From: Firmicutes bacterium CAG:145
Lineage (GTDB): Bacteria > Bacillota > Clostridia > Peptostreptococcales > Anaerovoracaceae
Direction: 5' to 3'
NCBI GenBank assembly: GCA_000435715.1
Contig: FR882590.1
Location: forward strand, 14,983 to 61,639
Length of the DNA: 46,657 bases
The notes below the pieces were generated by a model. That model searched no databases and was not told where the DNA came from. It saw only the letters and a list, made by a program, of their open reading frames with translations. Shown one piece after another: positions 14,200-21,926 of the stretch; position 1 is the stretch's first letter; every line of letters begins with the position of its first letter. The position numbers and the translations under genes are program-made.

Positions 14200-16845
14200 A
14201 TGGATAATCACAAGCGAATGCCTTGGCATTCACAGAAAATCGAAGAGGTTCTGAGCACCTTGGAAACTTCGGAAGAAGGTCTCAGTGATGCCGAGGCTGC
14301 CGAAAGGCTAAGAAAAAACGGTCCCAACACTCTCCGTTCCAAACCTCCTAAAAAAATCAGCCAAATGTTGAAAGAACAGCTCCTGGACCCCATGGTCCTC
14401 ATCCTCATAGGCGCGTCCTTCTTCTCGGCAGTACTTCGGGAGTGGACGGAAGCTGCGGTGATCGGTACCATAATAGTAATAAATGCCGTCATAGGTATAT
14501 TTCAGGAGAGAAAAGCCCAGGCTTCTTTAGAAGCTCTCAAAAATATGGGGGCGCAGGTGTCAAGAGTCATGCGTGAAGGCGAGGAAAGTGTAATATCCGC
14601 CGGTGAATTAGTGGTGGGAGACATCGTACTTCTCATCGACGGAGATATGGTACCTGCCGATATCAGACTTATCGACTCTGCCAATCTGAAAGTTCAGGAG
14701 GCTTCCCTTACAGGTGAATCTGTCCCTTCTGAAAAAGACGCAGATGAAATATTTGAAGAAAACTGTCCTTTAGGGGACAGATCCAACATGATCTACTCCT
14801 CTTCCATCATAACTTACGGACGCGCCGAGGGAGTAGTCGTCTCTACGGGAATGGATACAGAAGTAGGAAATATAGCTTCCCTGATCGAGGATCAGGATGA
14901 GCTTGACACTCCTCTCAAGCGTAAACTCAATGCTGTAGGAAAGACTCTTACAATAGTAGGATTGATAGTCTGCGTGCTTATATTTATAATAGGAGCCATA
15001 TATCAGAGACCTCTCGTACCTCAGTTTCTCGTAGCTGTCTCTCTTGCCATATCTATCATTCCCGAAGGTCTGCCCGCCACCTGTACCATAGTGATGGCGC
15101 TGGGCGTTCAGAGGATGGCAAAGAGAAATGCTCTGGTAAGAAAGCTGCCTGCAGTGGAAACTTTAGGCTGTGCTTCGGTTATCTGCAGCGATAAGACCGG
15201 AACCCTTACTCTTAACAGGATGACTGTCACCGATATCGCTGTCTTCAGAGATTTTGAGCGAGGCCGTTCTTCTATCGTAGAAGATGTCAAAGCAGAAGAT
15301 ATGCAGAATTGTTACAGTCATCTCATCTATGCGGCAGCTCTGTGTAACGACGCAAGTTTCGATCCCGATAACGAAGGAGAGATTATAGGAGACTCTACAG
15401 AAGGAGCCCTCATACATATGTCAAAAAATCTGGGGATAGATCACGAAACTCTTGAAGATAAGTATCCCCGCGTATTTGAACAGCCTTTCGATTCGGACAG
15501 AAAACGAATGACAACTGTTCATGTGATAGATGAAAAAATCACTGCATATACAAAGGGCGCTGTCGATGAAATACTGCCGGTCTGCAGTCATATTCTCACT
15601 TCCGGCGGCATAAGAGAAATGGACGCAAAAGACAGGCTCCGCATAAATCAGCTTTGTGAATCAATGTCAGAAAATGCTCTGAGAGTACTGGGCTTTTCTA
15701 TGAGGATAATACCGGCTATACCCGATGATGACGATACAGATCTTGAAAATTCAATGATCTTTATAGGCGCCGTAGGAATGATAGATCCTCCTCGCTCAGA
15801 AGTGGCTGAATCCGTCCGTACCTGCCGCAGAGCCGGCATACGTACTGTCATGATAACAGGAGATCACAAGATCACCGCCCTGGCCATAGCTAAAGAACTC
15901 GGTATATATCAGGACGGCAGTCATATCGTCTCGGGAGACGAACTGGCTGCTATGAGCGACAAACAGCTGGATGACATCATAGAGAACACCTCAGTTTTCG
16001 CCCGAGTATCTCCTGCGGATAAGATGAGAATAATATGCAGTCTGAAACGCAAAGGAGAAGTCGCTGCCATGACAGGAGACGGAGTCAACGACTCGCCTGC
16101 GTTAAAAGCCGCCGATATCGGTGTGTCTATGGGCATCACCGGTACAGATATAGCAAAAGAAGCTTCTGATATGATACTTCTCAATGACAGTTTTACCACT
16201 ATCGCCTACGCCATAAAGGAAGGACGACGCGTATATAGAAATATACAAAAGGTCATCCAATTCTTGCTGGCCGGCAACATAGCTGAAATATTGACTCTGT
16301 TTGTAGCTACAGTATTGAACTGGGACGCGCCTCTCTTAGCAGTCCATATATTATGGGTGAACCTGGCTACCGCCACTCTGCCGTCGCTGGCCCTGGGAGT
16401 AGACCCTGCCAGCAGGGATATCATGGATCATCCTCCGGTAAAACCCGGTACACTCTTTGAGAAAGATCTCATAAGCAGAGTAATAACTCAAAGCGTCTTC
16501 GTAGCCGCCATGACTATAGCCGCATACTGGATAGGCGCAGACTTGTCGGGACATCAGACAGGACAGACCATGGCTTTCTGTGTGCTGGCTTTCTCACAGA
16601 TGCTGCGAGCGTTCAATCAGCGTTCCAATACTCAGCCTATATGGGTGCGTGCGAAAGGCCACAACCCGTGGCTCATCCTTTCCTTCGCAGTATCATTGAT
16701 ACTGATGATGTGCCTGCTCCTGATTCCGGCCCTTCAGGACATATTCCGCCTCACTTCCCTGTCTGCGCTGCAGTGGGCTGCCGTGCTGATACTCTCCTGT
16801 CTATCCATTCTTCAGATGAAAATAGTAAAGCTGTTTAAACGGTAA
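14200..16845 (+). CDS. P-type cation-transporting ATPase (PIIA/Ca2+-type)
   Basis: 881-residue membrane pump. It has the phosphorylation site DKTGTLT (D331), the TGES actuator loop in ASLTGESVPSE, the nucleotide-binding segment and hinge motif TGDGVNDSPALK, and ten predicted membrane segments. Helix 4 carries PEGLP (E289), and helix 5 carries GNIAE (N693, E696), as in Ca2+ pumps. In helix 6, WVNLATATLP keeps N721 and T724, but the aspartate of SERCA position 800 is replaced by A725, so ion choice may differ from Ca2+. GGAG-type ribosome site (AAGGAGTGATG) upstream. The leader has a terminator, so expression is conditional. Confidence 0.93.
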   Translation: MDNHKRMPWHSQKIEEVLSTLETSEEGLSDAEAAERLRKNGPNTLRSKPPKKISQMLKEQLLDPMVLILIGASFFSAVLREWTEAAVIGTIIVINAVIGIFQERKAQASLEALKNMGAQVSRVMREGEESVISAGELVVGDIVLLIDGDMVPADIRLIDSANLKVQEASLTGESVPSEKDADEIFEENCPLGDRSNMIYSSSIITYGRAEGVVVSTGMDTEVGNIASLIEDQDELDTPLKRKLNAVGKTLTIVGLIVCVLIFIIGAIYQRPLVPQFLVAVSLAISIIPEGLPATCTIVMALGVQRMAKRNALVRKLPAVETLGCASVICSDKTGTLTLNRMTVTDIAVFRDFERGRSSIVEDVKAEDMQNCYSHLIYAAALCNDASFDPDNEGEIIGDSTEGALIHMSKNLGIDHETLEDKYPRVFEQPFDSDRKRMTTVHVIDEKITAYTKGAVDEILPVCSHILTSGGIREMDAKDRLRINQLCESMSENALRVLGFSMRIIPAIPDDDDTDLENSMIFIGAVGMIDPPRSEVAESVRTCRRAGIRTVMITGDHKITALAIAKELGIYQDGSHIVSGDELAAMSDKQLDDIIENTSVFARVSPADKMRIICSLKRKGEVAAMTGDGVNDSPALKAADIGVSMGITGTDIAKEASDMILLNDSFTTIAYAIKEGRRVYRNIQKVIQFLLAGNIAEILTLFVATVLNWDAPLLAVHILWVNLATATLPSLALGVDPASRDIMDHPPVKPGTLFEKDLISRVITQSVFVAAMTIAAYWIGADLSGHQTGQTMAFCVLAFSQMLRAFNQRSNTQPIWVRAKGHNPWLILSFAVSLILMMCLLLIPALQDIFRLTSLSALQWAAVLILSCLSILQMKIVKLFKR

Positions 16846-16849
16846 AGAT

Positions 16850-16884
16850 AAGGCCGGAAGCTGATCACATCGCTTCCGGCCTTC
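16850..16884. terminator. Terminator between P-type ATPase and relQ-type gene
   Basis: AAGGCCGGAAGC and GCTTCCGGCCTT form a 12-bp perfect stem with a ten-base loop. It ends the ATPase transcript and can also serve the convergent alarmone synthetase gene. Confidence 0.85.
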
Positions 16885-16886
16885 TA

Positions 16887-17585
16887 TCATCTTTTATCCT
16901 TTATATTTCCATGCACTATACTTCTCAAGTTGTCCATCCTGGCGTCCAGTTCGGCGCTGATCTGAGCGCACCTGTACAGTTCATCAGCCATCTGATCAGT
17001 AAATTCAAATTCCTTTTTATATCTCAGCTGATGTTCTAAAGAAGCCCACGAGTCCATGGCGATGGTCCTGAGCTGTATCTCCACCTTCATCAGCCTCTTC
17101 TCATCGGCTAAAAATATCGGCACCGTAACGATCAGATGAAGGCTTCTGTATCCGTTAGTCTTCGGTTCGCGTATATAGTCTTTCTTCGAGATCAGCGTTA
17201 TATCATCCTGGCTCAAAAGTGCGTCGGCGATCATATATACATCCTCAGGAAAAGAACATATGACTCTGACTCCGGCAATATCGTTCAGATTTTCTTCCAT
17301 CGACTGCAGAGTCATGGGAAGATCATCTTTGGCTAATTTTTCGCTGATGCTGTCCATTCTTTTCAATCTGGTCTTTATGCTGCTGATGGGATTTCGGTCA
17401 TATTGCAGGGAAAACTGCTCGTTGAGAACGTTGAGCTTTGTCTCCACCTCCATGATGGCGCACCTGTAATAAGCCATCAGCTCTTTGATATTTTCAAATA
17501 TAGGCTTAGTCACTTCCATCAATCCTCTATTTACCAGGGACTCTAAGCCGGAACTTTTCTTTTTAGATTTTCTTCTGAACTTCAT
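16887..17585 (-). CDS. Small alarmone synthetase (GTP pyrophosphokinase, RelQ-type)
   Basis: 232-residue single-domain RelA/SpoT synthetase that makes (p)ppGpp from GTP or GDP and ATP. Conserved motifs are NLNDIAGVRVIC, the substrate loop YIREPKTNGYRSLH, and EIQLRTIAMDSWASLEHQ. There is no hydrolase HD domain and no regulatory TGS/ACT domain, so it adds alarmone without degrading it. A basic N-terminus precedes the domain. The ribosome site is poor at the chosen ATG. It acts in stringent and envelope-stress responses in Firmicutes. Confidence 0.93.
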   Translation of the reverse strand: MKFRRKSKKKSSGLESLVNRGLMEVTKPIFENIKELMAYYRCAIMEVETKLNVLNEQFSLQYDRNPISSIKTRLKRMDSISEKLAKDDLPMTLQSMEENLNDIAGVRVICSFPEDVYMIADALLSQDDITLISKKDYIREPKTNGYRSLHLIVTVPIFLADEKRLMKVEIQLRTIAMDSWASLEHQLRYKKEFEFTDQMADELYRCAQISAELDARMDNLRSIVHGNIKDKR

Positions 17586-17620
17586 AATGGCATTTCTATT
17601 AAATAGTTTCTTCCTTTCTG

Positions 17621-18253
17621 CTAAATGGCTTTTATGGGATGTCTGACCACGGTTCTCAGGCGTTCAGGCTTGCACCTTCTGGGATCGCTGAGATATATCT
17701 CATGATGGAGTCTCCTTTCTGACAGATCCGTTTCATATCCCTGTTCACAGGCATATGACTCCATCATCCCGATAGTTTTAGGTTCTTCGTCATACATGCC
17801 GATGTGCATGCACTGGACACAGAGCCCCTCGTCATACGTCAGAAATTCAACTTTGGAAAAGTCTTTATTCTTTTTTTCGGTAGCTTCTTTCACTGCCCAG
17901 TCAAAATCCTCTTTGGAGACGAAATCGGGAAGCCTTATGACCGATATAAAATCAAAATTTTCTTTATGAGAATAATCTATGCCTTTTTTCCCCTGCTGCC
18001 ACCAGAAACCTTCTAATGGAGGTACCACGTACTCAAAATATCCATCTATCTTACGTCCCCCTCTTCCGCTCATCTTTATGGTAAACGCAATAGCATAGAG
18101 GAGACCGATGGACTCCTTGTATTCGCCCTCCTCCGAGTTAGGGTCGCCCTTTCCCTTCACAGCGATATAGTTCATCTTCGGTATTTCAACTATGGCAGGT
18201 TTTTTCGCAGGCATATAAAACTCTTTATATTCCTTTTTATAGTCAAATGCCAT
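17621..18253 (-). CDS. GyrI-like small-molecule-binding domain protein
   Basis: 210-residue protein with no DNA-binding domain attached. The opening KPAIVEIPKMNYIAVKGKGDPNSEEG and the segment GFWWQQGKKGID are characteristic of stand-alone GyrI-like (SHS2/AraC effector-fold) proteins that bind hydrophobic compounds. QCMHIGMYDEEPKTIGMMES is the second conserved block. It lies 35 bases upstream of the alarmone synthetase gene on the same strand and may share its transcript. Ligand and role are not known. Confidence 0.88.
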   Translation of the reverse strand: MAFDYKKEYKEFYMPAKKPAIVEIPKMNYIAVKGKGDPNSEEGEYKESIGLLYAIAFTIKMSGRGGRKIDGYFEYVVPPLEGFWWQQGKKGIDYSHKENFDFISVIRLPDFVSKEDFDWAVKEATEKKNKDFSKVEFLTYDEGLCVQCMHIGMYDEEPKTIGMMESYACEQGYETDLSERRLHHEIYLSDPRRCKPERLRTVVRHPIKAI

Positions 18254-18338
18254 CTCTCTTCTTTTTCCTTTCCGGGAGTTCTCTGTACATTCCCCTTATC
18301 ATGTCCTTGGGTTTCTGCCGATACTGATCCTGTCTTTC

Positions 18339-19385
18339 TCAGGATTCAAACAGATCTGGATTTACCATCGGTATTATCAGTTCGCATACTTCACTGCGAT
18401 CATCATATCCCCAATAACACTGATAAAAACCGTCTCCGAAGCCGGAGGCTATCATCACCAGCCTGTTTCCCGTATCGGGATTGGTCCACTCTATAAAATC
18501 GCCGCCTTCTCGCTGATACGCCGGAAGTTTATCGTAGCTTTCTTGAAAAAATCCGGCAAAATAATCATCATAGTGATTGGCATCAGGATTCTCCTCATGA
18601 AATCTGGCAAGGAACTGCCGATATTCTTCTGCCACCTCAGCGTCACAGAAGCATACCATCCCTGCATCTACGGCAAAACCTGTCAGAGGTCCGTCCTCGG
18701 ATACCGCTGAGGCGGTCTGCCGGGTAGGTTCTGCCAGTTCATATCTGACTGCAGTCTCTCCCGTTATCTTAAGCCTGGCGGTACACATCCTTATTCCGAT
18801 ATGATGATTGCGCACTATGGAAACTTCCGCAGGATATACGCCCGGCTTTACCAAAAGAGCCATCTGTGGTGAGAACTTGCCTGTCCCCAGATATGCCAGA
18901 GGGTCTGAGACTACTATCTTGCCGGTGGGGCAGTCTACATTGCCCACGGTCAGATAAAATCTGCTTTCAGTCCTGACAAACTGACTTAGGATCGCGCCAG
19001 CGTCTATCTGAGTCTCGCTTATATAACCGAGATTTTCTTTGAACATCTGCCTGATGTGCTCCATCTCGGCCTGCCTTATCCAATACGACCTGATATTCTC
19101 AACTATATTCTTTGCCAACTCTTCCGCCGTCTTCTCATCGTACTTTTCCATCTCGCTGAAGACATGACCGCAGTGCTCATCAGAATTTTCTTCATATCCT
19201 CCGCACACTCCCAAAATCCAATCTCCAAGCAAACTTTTTTTAAATTTAAATATATAATAACGCAGGCCTTCTATGTCAAATTCTCCGGCACACTCTATTC
19301 TAAAAGGAGCCTTCCCAAGCTCCGACGGATGGGACAGCCATTCAGACATCGCTCTGCAAGCTTCTTGTTTCTGTTTCTCATTCAT
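18339..19385 (-). CDS. DUF4241-like protein
   Basis: 348-residue protein without signal peptide. The central part (VGNVDCPTGKIVVSDPLAYL, PGVYPAEVSIVR, TGFAVDAGMVCFCDA) matches the pattern of DUF4241-type domains found in Firmicutes and in some toxin-immunity loci. The N-terminal 110 residues look like a separate alpha/beta part. A terminal WGYDDRSEVCELIIPM strand closes the fold. No toxin gene is adjacent, so an immunity role is not supported here; the function is unknown. Confidence 0.6.
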   Translation of the reverse strand: MNEKQKQEACRAMSEWLSHPSELGKAPFRIECAGEFDIEGLRYYIFKFKKSLLGDWILGVCGGYEENSDEHCGHVFSEMEKYDEKTAEELAKNIVENIRSYWIRQAEMEHIRQMFKENLGYISETQIDAGAILSQFVRTESRFYLTVGNVDCPTGKIVVSDPLAYLGTGKFSPQMALLVKPGVYPAEVSIVRNHHIGIRMCTARLKITGETAVRYELAEPTRQTASAVSEDGPLTGFAVDAGMVCFCDAEVAEEYRQFLARFHEENPDANHYDDYFAGFFQESYDKLPAYQREGGDFIEWTNPDTGNRLVMIASGFGDGFYQCYWGYDDRSEVCELIIPMVNPDLFES

Positions 19386-19440
19386 GAATTTTTCTCCCTC
19401 ATTCTCATTTTATCATTCTTTTCTCGCGCCTACAATACTT

Positions 19441-20301
19441 CTATTCTTCGAACTCCCGGCTGTGAGTCTTAAAGAAGTCGTAATATTTTCTTACAATGTC
19501 CAGCTGAGTCCAGCTCTTTGCTGAGGCAGGCGGCTGATTCAGATCATAGATTTTAGCCCCTTTTAAGGATAGCAGAAAGGGAGAATGAGTCGCTATTATG
19601 AACTGGCTTTGAAAAAATCTCGCTGAATTCTCTATATATTCTATCAACTCTATCTGTCTCTGAGGTGAAAGGCTGTTCTCGGGCTCGTCGAGAAGATATA
19701 ATCCCCGCCCGTCTATCCTCTCTGTAAAGTACCTGAAAGCGCTCTCGCCGTTGGAGTTTTCGCGTATATTATCCATGACAGACTTTCTCACATATTGAGA
19801 CTGCGTAGTCCTTCTGACCAAATTCACTTTTTTTAATTTATCGTAATCTTTCAGAGTGCGGAAATGAAAGTCGGAATACTTAGAATCGAGGTAATCTTCC
19901 AAGAGCTCGTCTCTCCTGACGTCTATCCCTTCGTTTATACTTCTCAGGCTGAGTACATAATCAAATACATCATCACTGGTTACGACCCTGCTGTCTTTTG
20001 GAATAGAATTTGATACATGATAATCGCACATTTTTATATAATCTTCAAAAAAGTTGCTCCTGTTATAGAGACTATCTCTTTCTATGGAAAGAGTCTCCGC
20101 TATAATGTTCAGGGCCGTAGTCTTTCCCGACCCGTTTCCGCCGCACAAGATGGTTATAGGTTCAAAAGAGATCTTCGAAAGCTGTATGTTCGACAGTACC
20201 TTAAAAGGATATATGCTGTCATAGCAGGTTCTCTTCTGCCTCAATATAAACTGGTATTCCATATCTTCATCGGGAAAAGAAAATCGTGACAGATAGAGCA
20301 T
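19441..20301 (-). CDS. AAA family ATPase (ABC-like, RecF/SMC-related head)
   Basis: 286-residue stand-alone ATPase. Walker A is GGNGSGKTT, the ABC-type signature region is LSPQRQIEL, and Walker B is LYLLDEPENSLSP with ATHSPFLLSL as the H-loop. Such single-domain proteins (AAA_15/AAA_21 group) occur as orphan genes or with nucleases in defence loci. No nuclease or reverse transcriptase gene is adjacent here, so defence is not supported. A promoter can be read upstream. Confidence 0.85.
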   Translation of the reverse strand: MLYLSRFSFPDEDMEYQFILRQKRTCYDSIYPFKVLSNIQLSKISFEPITILCGGNGSGKTTALNIIAETLSIERDSLYNRSNFFEDYIKMCDYHVSNSIPKDSRVVTSDDVFDYVLSLRSINEGIDVRRDELLEDYLDSKYSDFHFRTLKDYDKLKKVNLVRRTTQSQYVRKSVMDNIRENSNGESAFRYFTERIDGRGLYLLDEPENSLSPQRQIELIEYIENSARFFQSQFIIATHSPFLLSLKGAKIYDLNQPPASAKSWTQLDIVRKYYDFFKTHSREFEE

Positions 20302-20350
20302 ATCAAATCCTTTCTTTTGATCACTTAAGAGGTCTTTGAGTTTTGATATG

Positions 20351-20380
20351 ATTATAGCATACTTGTTTAAAACCTTGCAA
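20351..20380 (-). promoter_or_regulatory. Promoter of the AAA ATPase gene
   Basis: On the minus strand TTGCAA and TATAAT are 18 bases apart, about 50 bases upstream of the ATPase start. Confidence 0.6.
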
Positions 20381-20456
20381 GAACATTAGTTCGCAATCTA
20401 TGAAAATATTGAAGACCGGCGGCAGTTAAAAGATATGTGCAAAGACTATCGTCTCC

Positions 20457-20494
20457 TTGACTACTTCCGATCACAGTGTTAAAATTGTATACGA
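20457..20494 (+). promoter_or_regulatory. Promoter and GntR-type operator of the FCD regulator
   Basis: TTGACT and TAAAAT are 17 bases apart (20457-20485). The palindrome TTGTATACGA follows directly at 20485-20494 and resembles operators of FadR-subfamily GntR proteins (TTGTATACAA type), so autoregulation is likely. Confidence 0.65.
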
Positions 20495-20545
20495 TTTCTT
20501 AAGAATGATAAAAAAGATACTGAAAAAGAAGACAGAGGCAAGTCC

Positions 20546-21205
20546 ATGATAACGTTAGATTTTTTAAGCAACGATTACAAAGAAAAAAAGACTCCTGCTC
20601 AGATAGCAGAAGAAAATATAGAGATAGATATCATCACCGGCAAGTTTCCAAACGGAAAGAGGATAAATGAGCAAGAGCTGTGCCGAAGATTCGGTATGAG
20701 CCGAACTCCGATCCGGGAAATCCTCCGCAAGATAGAAGGCAGAGGTCTGGCACGCTCTATTCCCAACAGAGGAGTCTTCGCCGTAGGCCTCACTGCCAAA
20801 GAAATAGACGACTATTTTTATCTCAAGAGTATCATGGAAGTGCAATGTGTAAGATGGGCCATAGAACGAATCGAAAAAAAACAGATGGAACTGCTGGCAG
20901 AAACTTTTGAATTCATGCAGTTTTACACCATGAGCAACGACTTGAACAAGATTTTAAAGATAAACGAAGGTTTTGACAGCATAATATACAACGCCGCTCA
21001 CAGCAAAGAGCTGGAGCGGAGACTTCACCGTTATAATTTCATCATCAAATATGCCAACGCCGATATAAAGTATCCTCTGAATTATCTGCCTACAGTATTA
21101 GAAGAACACAGAGCCATCTTCGACGCTTTTACCGCCGGAGATCCGGACGCAGGAGCTGAAGCAACCGAGATACATATGTACAAATCCATGCTGAGAAGAA
21201 AATAA
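20546..21205 (+). CDS. GntR family transcriptional regulator, FCD (FadR) subfamily
   Basis: 219-residue regulator. The N-terminal winged helix contains INEQELCRRFGMSRTPIREILRKIEGRGL (about residues 40-70) and RGVFAVGLTAKEI. The C-terminal alpha-helical FCD effector domain follows (VLEEHRAIFDAFTAGDPDAGAEATEIHM). It stands alone between an ATPase gene and mntP, without a metabolic operon alongside, so the regulated pathway cannot be named. A candidate operator in its own promoter suggests autoregulation. Confidence 0.9.
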   Translation: MITLDFLSNDYKEKKTPAQIAEENIEIDIITGKFPNGKRINEQELCRRFGMSRTPIREILRKIEGRGLARSIPNRGVFAVGLTAKEIDDYFYLKSIMEVQCVRWAIERIEKKQMELLAETFEFMQFYTMSNDLNKILKINEGFDSIIYNAAHSKELERRLHRYNFIIKYANADIKYPLNYLPTVLEEHRAIFDAFTAGDPDAGAEATEIHMYKSMLRRK

Positions 21206-21228
21206 ATATCTCTCTGTCTGAAGAAACA

Positions 21229-21801
21229 TTACAGGATGCCCAGATGCTGAAGCAGTATCTTCGTCCCTATCAGAATGAGTATTATTCCGCCTGCTACAGT
21301 AGCCTTGTTCTTGAATCTGACTCCGAATTTCTTTCCTATCGCTACTCCTGCGGCAGATAATACAAAAGTAGTTATGCCTATTATCACTACGGATACTTCT
21401 ATATCCACCCTCAGAAAAGCAAAGGATATGCCTACTGCAAGAGCGTCTATGCTGGTAGCTACGGCCAGTATGAATACTTCTCTTATATCGAGTTTAGTCT
21501 CAAAGACATCGCATTTTGGCGCCTTATCTTCTTTAAAGACTTCGATAATCATCTTTCCGCCTATAAAGACCAGAAGCGTAAAAGCTATCCAGTGGTCTAC
21601 TGATACTATGTAGCTTTCAAACTGATTTCCGAGAAAATAGCCTATGAGAGGCATCAGCGCCTGAAATCCTCCAAAAAACAAAGCTATTATCAGTATATTC
21701 TTTACCTCTGCCTTCCTCATGGACAGCCCCTTGCATACGGAAGCCGCAAAGGCGTCCATAGATAGCCCGACGCCTATCATAAATATTTCAAAAAATCCCA
21801 T
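21229..21801 (-). CDS. mntP: Manganese efflux pump MntP
   Basis: 190-residue membrane protein with six hydrophobic helices. The paired motifs GVGLSMDAFAASVCKGL and AVATSIDALAVGISFA carry the conserved aspartates of the MntP family, which exports Mn2+. The ATG at 21801 is preferred over one 15 bases upstream because GGAGG lies four bases before it, inside the longer frame. A TTGTGC/TACAAT promoter (17-base spacing) lies upstream. No yybP-ykoY-type manganese riboswitch was found in the short leader. Confidence 0.93.
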   Translation of the reverse strand: MGFFEIFMIGVGLSMDAFAASVCKGLSMRKAEVKNILIIALFFGGFQALMPLIGYFLGNQFESYIVSVDHWIAFTLLVFIGGKMIIEVFKEDKAPKCDVFETKLDIREVFILAVATSIDALAVGISFAFLRVDIEVSVVIIGITTFVLSAAGVAIGKKFGVRFKNKATVAGGIILILIGTKILLQHLGIL

Positions 21802-21835
21802 GTTTCCTCCAAACATTTAGTGCAAACGTATCTTT

Positions 21836-21864
21836 TATTGTACAACAAAATATGTTGCCGCACA
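21836..21864 (-). promoter_or_regulatory. Promoter of mntP
   Basis: On the minus strand TTGTGC and TACAAT are separated by 17 bases, about 35 bases before the mntP start. Confidence 0.55.
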
Positions 21865-21877
21865 ATATTTATTCAAA

Positions 21878-21913
21878 AAACCTCGGGGCCTATTTGAAGT
21901 ACACCCGAGGTTT
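21878..21913 (-). terminator. Terminator of clpB
   Basis: AAACCTCGGG and CCCGAGGTTT form a ten-bp stem. On the minus strand the stem is followed by a run of T residues, immediately after the clpB stop codon. Confidence 0.88.
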
Positions 21914-21926
21914 TCTGTATGTCATA

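Noticed and set aside
19441..20301. AAA ATPase as part of a phage-defence system
   Set aside because: The neighbours are a DUF4241-like gene and a GntR regulator; no nuclease, toxin or reverse transcriptase gene accompanies it.
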